This document shows positions 7,982 to 19,100 of a stretch of 64,000 nucleotides of DNA, piece by piece. The stretch spans positions 1 to 64,000 of the forward strand of contig CBCPKK010000001.1 in assembly GCA_965119215.1 (NCBI GenBank), read 5' to 3'. The stretch is from Buttiauxella sp965119215. GTDB taxonomy: Bacteria > Pseudomonadota > Gammaproteobacteria > Enterobacterales > Enterobacteriaceae. Position numbers and translations under genes: made by a program. The number at the start of each line of letters is the position of its first letter. Within the stretch, counting starts at the first letter, position 1. The notes beneath the pieces were generated by a model. The model ran no database searches. It saw only the letters and a list, made by a program, of their open reading frames with translations, and was not told the DNA's origin.

Positions 7982-9343
7982 CTATTTAGCGTGCGGATCG
8001 CGTGAGGTCTGACCTGCTAAATTGCGCATCAGCAGAGCATAATCCAGCGACACATCTTGCGGTACAGGCATCCATACTGTGTGACCATCGCCCGGTGCGA
8101 CTTCAATTGGCTGCGCCTTAGCGTTTTCCAGCACTTCAAGCGTGAAAGTGATATTGCCTTGCGGCGTCATCAATTCCAGGCTGTCGCCCAGCAGGAATTT
8201 ATTTTTCACTTTCACTGCCACTAAATCACCGCGACGCTCGCCGGTAAATTCGCCGACAAACTGCTGCGTTTCAGAAACAGAGTGGCCGTAATCGTAATTC
8301 TGATAAGAATCGTGATTGTGGCGACGCAAGAACCCTTCGGTGTAACCGCGGTGCGCCAGGCCTTCCAGTGTGGTCAGCAGGGTTGGGTCGAACGGTTTGC
8401 CTGCGGCGGCATCGTCAATCGCACGGCGATAAACCTGAGCGGTACGGGCGCAGTAGTAATAAGACTTGGTGCGGCCTTCGATTTTAAGCGAGTGCACGCC
8501 CATTTTGGTCAGACGCTCTACGTGTTCAATGGCACGCAGGTCTTTGGAGTTCATGATGTACGTGCCGTGCTCGTCTTCAAACGCCGTCATGTATTCACCC
8601 GGACGTTTGGCTTCTTCCAGCATAAAGACCTGGTCAGTTGGCGCACCAGCACCCAGTGTCGGCTCAACATTTTTCACCGGAATGGGTTCGTGAAGATGCA
8701 CGATGTTCCCGACATCATCTTCTTTGCCTTCTTCAACTTTGTATTCCCAACGGCAGGCGTTAGTACAAGTGCCCTGGTTCGGGTCGCGCTTGTTGATGTA
8801 GCCAGAAAGCAGGCAGCGGCCTGAGTAGGCCATGCACAATGCGCCATGAACGAAGATTTCCAGTTCCATATCCGGCACTTGTTCGCGCACTTCGGCAATC
8901 TCTTCAAGAGAGAGTTCGCGGGAAAGAATGACGCGAGTCAGACCCATTTGTTTCCAGAACTTCACGGTCGCCCAGTTTACGGCGTTCGCCTGCACGGAAA
9001 GGTGCACGTCCATTTCGGGGAAGGCTTCACGAACCATCATGATAAGACCAGGATCGGACATGATCAGTGCATCAGGGCCCATCTCAATCACTGGTTTCAG
9101 GTCACGGATGAAGGTTTTCAGCTTGGCGTTGTGCGGGGCAATATTCACGACCACGTAGAATTTTTTACCCAGCTCATGGGCTTCGTTGATGCCGAGCTGT
9201 AAGTTTTCGTGGTTAAATTCGTTATTGCGCACACGCAGGCTGTAACGCGGTTGGCCTGCGTAGACGGCATCGGCGCCATAGGCAAAAGCGTAACGCATAT
9301 TTTTCAGCGTTCCGGCAGGCGACAGGAGTTCTGGTTTAAACAT
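7982..9343 (-). CDS. trhP: tRNA 5-hydroxyuridine synthesis protein TrhP (YegQ)
   Basis: A 453-residue peptidase-U32-family protein of the same length as E. coli YegQ. In E. coli TrhP works in prephenate-dependent hydroxylation of U34 in tRNA, in a path parallel to TrhO. The N-terminal ELLSPAGTLKNMRYAF and YAGQPRYSLR motifs, and the cysteine cluster around GALCMAYSGRCLLSGY and GTCTNACRWEY (about residues 168-200), typical of U32 proteins, are intact. It follows baeR in the same orientation, with 121 bases between, and cyaR lies 84 bases after its stop. Confidence 0.93.
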   Translation of the reverse strand: MFKPELLSPAGTLKNMRYAFAYGADAVYAGQPRYSLRVRNNEFNHENLQLGINEAHELGKKFYVVVNIAPHNAKLKTFIRDLKPVIEMGPDALIMSDPGLIMMVREAFPEMDVHLSVQANAVNWATVKFWKQMGLTRVILSRELSLEEIAEVREQVPDMELEIFVHGALCMAYSGRCLLSGYINKRDPNQGTCTNACRWEYKVEEGKEDDVGNIVHLHEPIPVKNVEPTLGAGAPTDQVFMLEEAKRPGEYMTAFEDEHGTYIMNSKDLRAIEHVERLTKMGVHSLKIEGRTKSYYYCARTAQVYRRAIDDAAAGKPFDPTLLTTLEGLAHRGYTEGFLRRHNHDSYQNYDYGHSVSETQQFVGEFTGERRGDLVAVKVKNKFLLGDSLELMTPQGNITFTLEVLENAKAQPIEVAPGDGHTVWMPVPQDVSLDYALLMRNLAGQTSRDPHAK

Positions 9344-9370
9344 GATTTTCTCGTTCTGATGTCAGGTCAG

Positions 9371-9396
9371 AACCGCCTCACCGGGTGAAGCGGTTT
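9371..9396. terminator. Hairpin between baeR and trhP
   Basis: AACCGC-C-TCA (9371-9380) pairs with TGA-A-GCGGTT (9386-9395), with one mismatch, and is followed by a T-run on the plus strand. No plus-strand gene ends here; on the minus strand the stem is followed only by TTCT, so it would be at best a weak terminator for the mdtABCD-baeSR transcript. Orientation and role are uncertain. Confidence 0.35.
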
Positions 9397-9464
9397 TTAG
9401 ATAAGCGGCTTAGCCACACTTTTAGGGCGGGAATTGTAGCGCTTATTGACTCCAGAAACTACCC

Positions 9465-10187
9465 TCAAGCAATACGACAGGCGTCTGCTTCCCAGCGATA
9501 ACCCACACCGTACACCGCACGAATAAACGATTGTTCTTCGTCCAGCGACTCAAGTTTACGGCGCAGGTTTTTAATGTGGCTGTCGATGGTGCGGTCAGTG
9601 ACTACGCGATAATCATCATAAAGATGGTTCAACAACTGTTCGCGCGAGAACACTTTGCCCGGTTCGTGGGACAGGGTTTTTAGCAGACGAAACTCAGCCG
9701 GGGTTAAATCCAGCAGCTTGTCGCGCCAGCTTGCCTGAAAACGCCCTTCATCAATAATAAGCGGGCTGATTTCGTCGGCAGCTACCGGGTCGCGCTGGCG
9801 TTTGCAGCGGCGCAAAATCGTTTTGACGCGCGCCACCACTTCACGCGGGCTGTAAGGTTTGCAGATGTAGTCATCAGCACCGATTTCCAGCCCTAGCAGA
9901 CGGTCGATTTCTTCGATTTTGGCGGTGACCATGACAATCGGAATTTCAGAGAAACGACGAATTTCACGGCACAGCGTCAGGCCGTCCGTACCTGGCAACA
10001 TCAAATCTAGCAGGATCAAATCCGGTGGCGTCTGGCGCACAAAAGGCAGCACTTTGTCGCCGTGGGTAATCAATTCCGGCGCATAGCCCGCAGCACGCAA
10101 ATAATCGATTAATAGCTGCCCGAGCTTGGGCTCGTCTTCAACAATTAAAATACGCGGTGTATTTTCGTCAATGGGTAACTCGGTCAT
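9465..10187 (-). CDS. baeR: Response regulator BaeR
   Basis: A 240-residue OmpR/PhoB-type regulator: receiver domain about 11-125 with phosphoacceptor D61 (LLDLMLPG) and acidic pocket VEDEP, then a winged-helix domain (about 135-235) with LTPAEFRLL and the recognition region RTIDSHIKNLRRKL. In E. coli BaeR activates mdtABCD, acrD and spy in response to envelope stress. Its start overlaps the baeS stop by four bases (ATGA), as the last gene of the mdtABCD-baeSR operon. Confidence 0.96.
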   Translation of the reverse strand: MTELPIDENTPRILIVEDEPKLGQLLIDYLRAAGYAPELITHGDKVLPFVRQTPPDLILLDLMLPGTDGLTLCREIRRFSEIPIVMVTAKIEEIDRLLGLEIGADDYICKPYSPREVVARVKTILRRCKRQRDPVAADEISPLIIDEGRFQASWRDKLLDLTPAEFRLLKTLSHEPGKVFSREQLLNHLYDDYRVVTDRTIDSHIKNLRRKLESLDEEQSFIRAVYGVGYRWEADACRIA

Positions 10188-11581
10188 ACAGGTCTCAACG
10201 ATTCTGGTTCCAGCGGTAACTCTACTGTAATGCTTACCCCGCCGAAAGGCGAATGCGAGGCAGAAAGCTTGCCGTTATGGGCGGCGACAATGTTCTGGCA
10301 AATGGACAGGCCAAGGCCGGAACCGCCGCTTGCGCGGTTGCGTGATCCTTCGGTGCGGTAAAAACGCTCAAACAACATGGTTAACTGCTCGTCATTCACG
10401 CCCGGCGCGCTGTCGGCAAAGTGCATGACAAAACGTTGATTCACGATTTCACCGGAGATAACCAGCTGGCCGCCCGCATCGGTGTAACGCAGGCTGTTTT
10501 CCATCAGGTTGTTGAATAACTGCATTAATCTGTCGCCGTCACCAAAAACGGTCACGCTGTCCGGCAATGCCAGGCGGATGCTCAAACCGCGTGAGTTGAA
10601 CCGTTCGCGGAATGCGCCCGCCGCAATTTCCAGCAAGTTAATGATATCCAAAGATTGTTTTTGATAGGCCAACGCGCCTTCATCGGACATCGACAACTGA
10701 TGCAGGTCATCAACCAGTTTGGTCAGCGTTGCCACTTCCATTTGCAACGAGGCGACGGATTCCGGGGTGAATTTGCGCACGCCATCCTGAATCGCTTCCA
10801 GCTCGCCGCGCAAAATAGCCAGCGGGGTGCGCAATTCATGGGAAATATCCGCCATATAAGCGCGGCGCATGTTGTGGTTTTTCTCAAGCGTGCTGGCGAG
10901 TTGGTTAAAATCCTGCGCCAGTTTGCCCAACTCATCCTGGCTGGTGGAATCCACGCGGGTGGAAAAATCCCCGGCGGCCAGTTTATGCGTACCTTCGACT
11001 AACCGTTTAACCGGTGCCAGCAAACCGCGTGCCAGCAAGAAGGTTGCTGCCGCTGCGATCAGCGTGGAAAGGGCGACGATAAACCAACTGGTGCGCCGCT
11101 GTTGACGGTCGAAATTGATGTCAGTGTTGCGCGTCAGGCGTTCGACCGGTGAGGCAACCACCCAACCGGCATCACGGCCATTGACTTTGATCGCACGGCG
11201 CATTCCGTCACCTGGAACCGGGCCGCGTGGGCCAACCAGCACTTTGTAATCCTGATCGATAACCCAGAATTGCGTGCGCCAGCCGTGCGGTGGCATGTCG
11301 CGGTTACGCCCTTCATCGTCATGCTCAAGGGATTTCAGGATCTGAAAAACAAAGCGGTCGTTATTACGCAAAAACTGCCAGTTGCCGTGCTGTTCGTATT
11401 GCTCGCCAAGCGCGTCGCTCAACATTTCCAGGCGCTGTTCGTTGCCGCGTTTGATGTAGTCGATAAATCCACGTTCGAAACTCAGCCGCACGCCCCAGTG
11501 CATGATGACTAACACCAGTAAACAGGTAGAGAAAATCGCGAGGAATAGTTTGCCGGTAATGCCTGGCCGCCAGAGCTTCAT
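10184..11581 (-). CDS. baeS: Sensor histidine kinase BaeS
   Basis: A 465-residue membrane kinase. First membrane helix about 10-32, periplasmic sensor region to about 165, second helix about 168-186, HAMP domain to about 240, HisKA domain with phosphorylated H248 (DISHELRTP), and an ATPase domain with the N-box (LFNNLMENSLRYT) and the G-box (SGGSGLGLSI). It senses misfolded envelope proteins, indole and metals in E. coli. It is coupled by ATGA overlaps both to mdtD upstream and to baeR downstream. Confidence 0.96.
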   Translation of the reverse strand: MKLWRPGITGKLFLAIFSTCLLVLVIMHWGVRLSFERGFIDYIKRGNEQRLEMLSDALGEQYEQHGNWQFLRNNDRFVFQILKSLEHDDEGRNRDMPPHGWRTQFWVIDQDYKVLVGPRGPVPGDGMRRAIKVNGRDAGWVVASPVERLTRNTDINFDRQQRRTSWFIVALSTLIAAAATFLLARGLLAPVKRLVEGTHKLAAGDFSTRVDSTSQDELGKLAQDFNQLASTLEKNHNMRRAYMADISHELRTPLAILRGELEAIQDGVRKFTPESVASLQMEVATLTKLVDDLHQLSMSDEGALAYQKQSLDIINLLEIAAGAFRERFNSRGLSIRLALPDSVTVFGDGDRLMQLFNNLMENSLRYTDAGGQLVISGEIVNQRFVMHFADSAPGVNDEQLTMLFERFYRTEGSRNRASGGSGLGLSICQNIVAAHNGKLSASHSPFGGVSITVELPLEPESLRPV

Positions 11582-12993
11582 GAGCTTTTCCTGTTACGCC
11601 GTGCAATCACGACATTTTTGGTGGTGTCTTTCGGGACGCGAGCAAAAATCAGCGCGGGCAGGGCGATAACCACGGCCATGCTGAAATAAGTGTACATAAA
11701 GACGCTATGCACCACTGCGCTGTCAGCCGTTAATTGATGATGGCCATACATCCCCAACAGCAGCCCCGCGATGGTGACGCCGATACTCATTGATAGCTGC
11801 ATCACCATCGACAGCATGCTGTTGCCGCTGCTTGCGAGGTCATCCGGCAAATCTTTCAGCGTTAGCGTGTTCATTGAGGAGAAGCGCGTGGAGTTCACCA
11901 TGCCGAGCAGGAACAGCACCACCGGCAGCAGATAATACCAACCCAGCAACGCGGTTCCCATGAACAGCAAGATAACTAACGATAAACCCAGCGTGGTGGC
12001 GACCAGCACGTTGCGGTAGCCAAAGCGGTTAACCACCTGCACCACAATGCGTTTCATGCCCATACTGCCGAGTACCATCGGAACCATCATCAAACCCGCG
12101 TGGAACGGTGAAAAACCGAGGCCGATTTGCAGGAAGACTGGCGTCATAAAAGGGATCATGCCGCTGCCGATTCGCCCGCAGAAACTGCCCAGCAGCCCGA
12201 GGGAGAAGGTCTGCGTCTTAAATAAATTGAGATTAAACAAAGCGCTGTCATTAGCGCGGGCATGCCACAAATACAGCCCCATCGCCGCCGCACCACCGCC
12301 AACCAACAGCCACACGGTGGATGGGCTAACGCCTAACCCTTTTGCGCCATCCAGCGCAATCGTCAGCGCTGCCATGCCAAACGCCAGCAGCACAAATCCC
12401 ATCATGTCGAATTTTCGCGTTTGCATGGTGTAGTTCGGCATCAGCCAAAGCGTGGCAATGGCACCGATGATGCCGACAGGCAGGTTAATCAAGAAAATCC
12501 AGTGCCAGGAGGCGTACTCAACCAACACGCCACCCAGTGCCGGGCCAAGTAGCGGGCCGATTTGACCGGGTAACGTGACGAAGGTCATGGCTGCCATATA
12601 TTGCTCACGCGGCACGATTTTCATCACCGTTAAACGCCCGACGGGCACCATCATGGCACCGCCAATCCCTTGCACCACGCGCGCCATCACCAGTTCGTCA
12701 AGCGTTGAGGCGTGAGCGCATAACAACGAACCGATAGTGAAAAGTACGATAGCGGTGAAAAAGATATTGCGCACGCCGACGCGGTCAGCAAGCCAGCCGC
12801 TGGCGGGCAACATCACCGCCACCGTCAGCACATACGAAACGATAACCGAGTGCATGTGCAACGGACTTTCCCCAAGGCTTGCAGCCATTGAGGGCAGGGC
12901 GGTGTTGACGATAGTGGTGTCCAGCGACTGCATAAAGAAGCCGAAGGCGACTATCCACAGTTGCCAGCGGACGGCGGCGGGCAGTTCGGTCAT
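11578..12993 (-). CDS. mdtD: MFS transporter MdtD (DHA2 type)
   Basis: A 471-residue, about 14-helix major facilitator of the EmrB/QacA class, the same length as E. coli MdtD. Motif A is visible as ADRVGVRN after the second helix and the motif C region as GALLGPALGG-like (LLGPALGGVL). In E. coli it is encoded with the MdtABC pump but is not needed for its known resistances; citrate or iron-citrate export has been proposed. Unlike the tight coupling elsewhere in this operon, it is separated from mdtC by 111 bases that contain a repeat. Confidence 0.93.
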   Translation of the reverse strand: MTELPAAVRWQLWIVAFGFFMQSLDTTIVNTALPSMAASLGESPLHMHSVIVSYVLTVAVMLPASGWLADRVGVRNIFFTAIVLFTIGSLLCAHASTLDELVMARVVQGIGGAMMVPVGRLTVMKIVPREQYMAAMTFVTLPGQIGPLLGPALGGVLVEYASWHWIFLINLPVGIIGAIATLWLMPNYTMQTRKFDMMGFVLLAFGMAALTIALDGAKGLGVSPSTVWLLVGGGAAAMGLYLWHARANDSALFNLNLFKTQTFSLGLLGSFCGRIGSGMIPFMTPVFLQIGLGFSPFHAGLMMVPMVLGSMGMKRIVVQVVNRFGYRNVLVATTLGLSLVILLFMGTALLGWYYLLPVVLFLLGMVNSTRFSSMNTLTLKDLPDDLASSGNSMLSMVMQLSMSIGVTIAGLLLGMYGHHQLTADSAVVHSVFMYTYFSMAVVIALPALIFARVPKDTTKNVVIARRNRKSS

Positions 12994-13042
12994 TTAATCT
13001 CCTTCATACATTTTCCCCTCACCTTAACTCTCTGCGACTGTT

Positions 13043-13080
13043 GACCCCACCCCAACCCTCCCCTTATCAGAGGAGGGAGC
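13043..13080. repeat. GC-rich repeat between mdtC and mdtD
   Basis: Bases from GACCCCACCCCAACCCTCCC through GGAGGGAGC are the reverse complement of the ends of the composite repeats at 36968-37097 and 49104-49210. The left flank (13011-13030, CCCCTCACC) resembles the other family at 43-78. The element lies inside the mdtABCD-baeSR operon and enlarges the mdtC-mdtD gap; it can form a stable hairpin but has no T-run. Confidence 0.75.
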
Positions 13081-13104
13081 TTTAATCCTCCACTTGGCAA
13101 GGGC

Positions 13105-16100
13105 TCACCCTAACTCGCTCTCCGAAGAGGCGACGGGACGACTGAATCGCAGGCGTAAACGATCGAAGAACAGATAAACCACAGGGGTGGTGTAAAGCGT
13201 CAATAGCTGGCTCACCACCAGGCCGCCAACGATGGTAATCCCAAGCGGTTGGCGCAGTTCAGCCCCATCACCGCTGGTGAGCACCAATGGCAATGCGCCA
13301 AACAGCGCTGCCAGCGTGGTCATCATTATCGGGCGGAAGCGCAGCAGGCAGGCCTGGAAAATCGCCTCTTCTGGCTGCAAGTTACCGTTACGCTGCGCGT
13401 CGATGGCAAAGTCCACCATCATGATGGCATTTTTCTTCACGATGCCAATTAAGAGCATGATACCGATGAGCGCAATCAAGCTAAATGGAGCGCCGAATAA
13501 TTCCAGCGCTAACAACGCACCGACGCCTGCTGAAGGCAATGTGGAGAGGATTGTCAGCGGGTGAACGTAGCTCTCGTACAAAATCCCCAACACGATGTAG
13601 ACGGTGGCAATGGCGGCGATGATTAACAGCACCTGCGATTTCATGGTGTCCTGGAACACCTGCGCGGTTCCGGCGTACATGCCGCGCACCGTTGAAGGCA
13701 CGCCGAGAGCGGTCATGGTGCGGTCGATGGCATCGCTCGCTTCCGATAATGACACGCCAGTGGGCAGGTTAAAGGAAATGGTAGATGCTGCCGACAGCCC
13801 CTGGTGATTAACAGCCAGCGGTGCGTTAGCCGGTCGCCATTTGGCAAAATAAGAAAGCGGAATCGCTTTGCCTTCTTTATTGATGACAAACATCTGATCC
13901 AGCGCGCTGATGTCTTGCGTGTAACGCGGATCGACTTCCATGACTACTTTGTATTGATTAAGTGGCTGATAGATTGTCGAAATCTGGCGCTGCCCAAAGG
14001 CGTTATTCAGCAGGTTGTTGGCATCACTGACGCTGATCCCAAGCCGCGCCATGGTTTCGCGGTCATACTCCAGATCCATCTCCGCGCCGTTATCCTGGCT
14101 GTCGGAGTTCACGTCCGCAAGCTGCGGCAGTTTGGCCAGCGCCTGGCGGATTTTCGGCTCCCAGGTGCGCAAATCGGCCAGATTATCGGATAGCAGCGTG
14201 TACTGGTAACTGGCGTTGGCCTGGCGTCCACCGACACGAATATCCTGAACCGCCATCAAGAACAGGCTGGCACCAGGCTCTTTTGCTAATGATTTACGCA
14301 GACGATCAATAACCTGCTGCGCGGATTCTTTGCGCTCGGAAAGTGGTTTTAACGAGATAAACATCATGCCGCTGTTTACCCGCGAGCCGCCGGTAAACCC
14401 TGTCACGTTGTCTACGGCGGGGTCATCACGGACGATTTTCATGAAGTCCTGCAATTTACCGCGCATCGCCTGAAACGAAATGCTCTGGTCGGCCTGAATA
14501 TTGCCCATCAAACGCCCAGTGTCTTGTTCCGGGAAGAAGGTTTTGGGAATGGCGATATACAGCCAGATGTTGAGCGCAATGGTTGCCAGCAGCACCACGC
14601 CCACCAGTTTGGTATGGTTGAGCACCCATTTTAGCGAGCGCCCGTAGCCTTGCTGCATCGCCACTAAAAGGCGGCCAAATCCACGGTTACGAGTTGGCGT
14701 GTGTTGCGGTTTGTTCTTTAACAACCAGCCGCACATCATCGGCGTGAGCGTAATCGACACCAGCAGCGAAATCCCAATAGCGACCGACAGCGTGACGGCA
14801 AACTCTTTAAATAAGCGCCCTGGCAAACCGCCCATTAACAGTAAGGGTAAGAAAACGGCGACCAGCGACAAGCTCATCGACAGCACGGTAAACCCAACTT
14901 CACGCACGCCCTGAAGTGCCGCCTGCAACGGTTTGACGCCTGCTTCCAGATGGCGGGAAATATTTTCCAGCACCACAATCGCGTCATCTACCACAAAACC
15001 GGTGGCGATGGTCAGTGCCATTAACGACAAGTTATTGAGGCTAAAACCGCACAAATACATGGCAATGAACGTGCCGATTAGCGACACCGGAACGGCTACC
15101 GCGGGGATCAGCGTGGCACGCCCGGATCGCAGGAACAGGAACACCACCAGGATGACCAGCGCGATGGAGATAATCAGCGATTGCTCGACTTCGGCAAGGG
15201 AGGCGCGAATGGTCGGCGAGCGGTCTTGCGCGATCTGCAAATCAATCGACGCCGGAATGGTTTCACGCAGCTCAGGGATTTTCGCCCGAATGCGATCAAC
15301 CGTTTCGATGATGTTCGCTTCCTGGGATTTGCGGATCATCAGCAAAATAGCTGGTTTCGCGTTAGTCATCCCCGCGTTACGCACGTCCTGCACGGAATCG
15401 GTAACGTTAGCCACATCACGCAGATGCACTGCGCCACCGTTGTTGTAATGAATGATCAGCGGCTGATATTCCGCAGCAGTTTTCAGCTCGTCGTTGGTTT
15501 GTAGCTGCCAGCGTTGCGTGTCATCTTCAACGGCACCTTGTGGGCGGCGCACGTTGGCGTTGTCGATAGCTGTGCGTACCGCATCCAGAGAAACCCCCTG
15601 GTTAAACAAGGCTTGCGGATTCAAATCGACGCGCACCGCGGGAAGGGAACTGCCACCGACATCCACGTCACCTACGCCATCAATCTGCGATACGGTCTGC
15701 GCCAGTTGCGTGGAGGCAAAGTCATACAGTTGGCCTTGCGAGAGCGTGTCGGAGGTGAGCGTCAGAATGATGATCGGGGCATCTGACGGGTTGGCTTTGC
15801 GGTAAGTTGGGCGGCTTGGCATTCCGCTTGGCAACAGGCTTTGAGCGGCGTTGATGGCGGCCTGCACGTCACGCGCAGCACCGTTGATATCGCGGTCAAA
15901 GTTAAATTCCAGAATGATGCGCGTGCTGCCGAGCGAGCTGGATGACGTCATTTCACTCACGCCAGCAATGCGCCCGAGCGCCCGCTCAAGCGGTGTTGCC
16001 ACCGATGAAGCCATGGTTTCAGGTGACGCACCTGGCAAGGATGCGCTGATCATAATGACCGGGAAATCGACCTGCGGCAGCGGCGCGACAGGCAGCAAAC

Positions 16101-16188
16101 GGAAGCCCAGCACGCCACACAGTGTGATGGCGGCTGTCAGCAGAATGGTGGCGACGGGCCGGTAGATGAACAGTGCAAAGAATTTCAC
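13105..16188 (-). CDS. mdtC: RND efflux pump inner-membrane subunit MdtC
   Basis: A 1027-residue HAE1-type RND transporter (E. coli MdtC is 1025). 12 membrane helices with two large periplasmic loops. The proton-relay aspartate pair is visible in the fourth helix (FVVDDAIVVLENI), as is the C-terminal half motif GIVKKNAIMMVDFA. With MdtB it forms a hetero-trimer in the inner membrane that exports bile salts, novobiocin and metal chelates through TolC. ATG overlaps the mdtB stop (ATGA). Confidence 0.96.
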   Translation of the reverse strand: MKFFALFIYRPVATILLTAAITLCGVLGFRLLPVAPLPQVDFPVIMISASLPGASPETMASSVATPLERALGRIAGVSEMTSSSSLGSTRIILEFNFDRDINGAARDVQAAINAAQSLLPSGMPSRPTYRKANPSDAPIIILTLTSDTLSQGQLYDFASTQLAQTVSQIDGVGDVDVGGSSLPAVRVDLNPQALFNQGVSLDAVRTAIDNANVRRPQGAVEDDTQRWQLQTNDELKTAAEYQPLIIHYNNGGAVHLRDVANVTDSVQDVRNAGMTNAKPAILLMIRKSQEANIIETVDRIRAKIPELRETIPASIDLQIAQDRSPTIRASLAEVEQSLIISIALVILVVFLFLRSGRATLIPAVAVPVSLIGTFIAMYLCGFSLNNLSLMALTIATGFVVDDAIVVLENISRHLEAGVKPLQAALQGVREVGFTVLSMSLSLVAVFLPLLLMGGLPGRLFKEFAVTLSVAIGISLLVSITLTPMMCGWLLKNKPQHTPTRNRGFGRLLVAMQQGYGRSLKWVLNHTKLVGVVLLATIALNIWLYIAIPKTFFPEQDTGRLMGNIQADQSISFQAMRGKLQDFMKIVRDDPAVDNVTGFTGGSRVNSGMMFISLKPLSERKESAQQVIDRLRKSLAKEPGASLFLMAVQDIRVGGRQANASYQYTLLSDNLADLRTWEPKIRQALAKLPQLADVNSDSQDNGAEMDLEYDRETMARLGISVSDANNLLNNAFGQRQISTIYQPLNQYKVVMEVDPRYTQDISALDQMFVINKEGKAIPLSYFAKWRPANAPLAVNHQGLSAASTISFNLPTGVSLSEASDAIDRTMTALGVPSTVRGMYAGTAQVFQDTMKSQVLLIIAAIATVYIVLGILYESYVHPLTILSTLPSAGVGALLALELFGAPFSLIALIGIMLLIGIVKKNAIMMVDFAIDAQRNGNLQPEEAIFQACLLRFRPIMMTTLAALFGALPLVLTSGDGAELRQPLGITIVGGLVVSQLLTLYTTPVVYLFFDRLRLRFSRPVASSESELG

Positions 16189-19100
16189 AGCACTTCCTCA
16201 TCACGACGACCGAAACGGCGGCGCACCGCGTGCGACAGGTTATCAAACAGCAGGTAGATAACCGGCGTGGTAAACAGCGTTAACACCTGGCTCACCAACA
16301 GCCCGCCAACCATGCCGATCCCCAGAGGGCGGCGCAATTCTGCCCCAACGCCCGTTGAGAGCATCAGCGGCAACGCACCAAGCAGTGCGGCAAGCGTGGT
16401 CATCAGAATCGGGCGGAAACGCAGCAAACAGGCCTGATAAATTGCGTCGTACGGTTTCATCCCTTGTTCACGTTCCGCCGCCAGCGCGAAGTCGATCATC
16501 ATGATGGCGTTTTTCTTCACGATGCCGATAAGCAAGATGATGCCGATGATCGCAATCACATCCAGTTGGGCGCCTGCCAGCATCAGCGCCAGCAACGCAC
16601 CTACGCCTGCTGTCGGCAATGTAGAAAGAATGGTGATGGGGTGAATAAAGCTCTCATAGAGCACGCCGAGCACGATATACATCGCCACCACTGATGCCAG
16701 GATGAGCCAGATGCTGTTGCTTAATGCGGCCTGGAAGGCGAGGGTGCTGCCCTGGAATTGCGTGGTGATATCCGCAGGCATGGCGAGTTCTTTTTCTGCC
16801 GCCGTAATCGCTTTAACCGCGTCCTCCAGCGAATGGTCACTGGTGACGTTAAATGAGAACGTTGTCGACGGGAACTGGTCGAGATGGTTGATGGTCAGCG
16901 GGGCAAAGCGCTGTTCAACTTTAGCAATCGTGCTTAACGGCACGCTGCCGCCGGATGTCGAGGCAAGACGAATATTATCCAGCGCGCTCAGGCCTGGCGT
17001 GGCGCTGGTGTCGTGTTCAAGCACTACGCGATACTGGTTGGCTTGCGTATATATAGTGGAAATCAGGCGTTGACCAAACGCGTTGTAGAGCGCGTTATCG
17101 ACATCCGACATCGAGATCCCAAGGCGGCTGGCGCTGGCTCGATCAACATTGATGTACGCCACCAGCCCTTGATCCTGCCAGTCGCTGCTGACATCAGACA
17201 ATTGCGGCAATGCGCGCAGTTTTTCGGTCAATTGCGGAACCCAGGTGCTGAGTTCGTCGAGTGATGTGGTTTGCAAACTGAACTGATATTGCGTGCGGCT
17301 GACGGTGGTATCAATGGTTAAGTCTTGCACCGGTTGCAGGTAAAGCTCGACGCCAGGTACTTTCGCAACATCGCTTTGCAGGCGTTCGATCACTACCGGA
17401 ATGCGGTCTTCACGGTCGCTTAACGGTTTGAGGTTGATTTGCAAACGTGCGCTGTTCAGCGAAGGGTTGGTACCGTCAACGCCAATAAACGATGTCAGGC
17501 TTTCAACTGCCGGGTCTTTCATTATGACGTTGGCAACCTGCTGCTGGCGCTGCGCCATGCTGGCAAAGGAGACAGACTGCGGCGCTTGTAAGGTGCCCTG
17601 AATAATGCCGTTATCCTGAATCGGGAAGAAGCCTTTCGGAATGAAAATCCACAGCACAACGGTGAGTGCCAGCGTACCAAAAGCCACACTTAGCGTGAGC
17701 CACGGATGATTGAGCACGCGGCGCAAAATGTGGCCGTAACCGGCGATGACACGGTCGAAAAAGCGTTCGCTGGCGCGGGAAAAACGGTTCTGTTTACGCA
17801 GTGATTCGTGGCTTAACATGCGGGCGCACATCATCGGCGTCAGCGTTAGCGACACCACCGCAGAAATCAAAATGGCAATCGCCAGCGTTACGGCAAATTC
17901 GCGGAACAAGCGGCCGACGATATCGCCCATAAACAGCAATGGGATCAGCACCGCAATCAGCGAGAAAGTCAGTGAAATAATGGTAAAGCCAATCTCACCC
18001 GCGCCTTTTAGCGAGGCAGCCAGCGGCTTCTCACCTTTTTCGATATAGCGCGAAATGTTCTCGATAACCACGATGGCATCATCGACCACAAAACCGGTGG
18101 CGATGGTTAACGCCATTAGCGTCAGGTTGTTTATCGAAAAGTCCAGAAACACCATGACGGCAAAGGTGCCAATTAACGACAGCGGGACGGCAACGGCCGG
18201 AATAATGGTGGCGGGGACATTGCGTAAGAACAGATAAATAATCATCACTACCAGCGCGATGGCGAGCATTAACTCGTGCTGCGTGTCGGTGACCGAGGCG
18301 CGAATATTGGTGGTGCGGTCGCTGAGTAATTTAACCTCAACTGACTTTGGCAAACTTTTGGTTAATGCGGGCAACATCGCACGAATACTGTCGGCGGTGT
18401 CGATAATGTTGGCACCCGGCTGGCGCTGTACGTTCATTACAATCGCGGGCTGCTTGTTCGCCCAGGCACCAAGCCACGCGTTTTCCGCACCTTGTTCTAC
18501 GGTTGCCACATCGCCCAGACGAATTGGTGCACCGTTCTGATACGCAATAATCAGATTGCGATATTCTTCGGCAGACTGCATTTGGTCGTTTGCCGAAAGC
18601 GTAACGGCGCGTTCCGGGCCATCCAGACTACCTTTTGCCGAGTTAACGTTAGCGCTGGTAATAGCCGTGCGTACGGTTTCGCTGGTCAACCCGAGTGCGG
18701 CAATGGCTGGCGCATTGAGTTTCACGCGCACAGCAGGGCGCTGGCCACCAGAAAGCGTGACCAGGCCGACACCGGAAACCTGGGAGATTTTCTGAGCAAC
18801 ACGCGTTTCTACCATGTCTTCAACTTGCGTCATCGGCATGGCGGTAGAGGTGACGGCGAGCGTCATAATCGGCGGATCTGCTGGGTTAACTTTGCTGTAA
18901 ACCGGCGGGTTAGGTAAATCGGTTGGCAGCAGGTTAGTGGCAGCATTAATCGCGGCCTGAGCTTCCTGTTCGGCGACATCCAGCGGTAATTCGAGCTGGA
19001 ATTGCAATGTCACCACCGACGCACCACCGGCACTTTGCGAGGACATTTGTTTGAGGCCGGACATCTGGCCAAACTGGCGTTCCAGCGGTGCGGTAATCGC

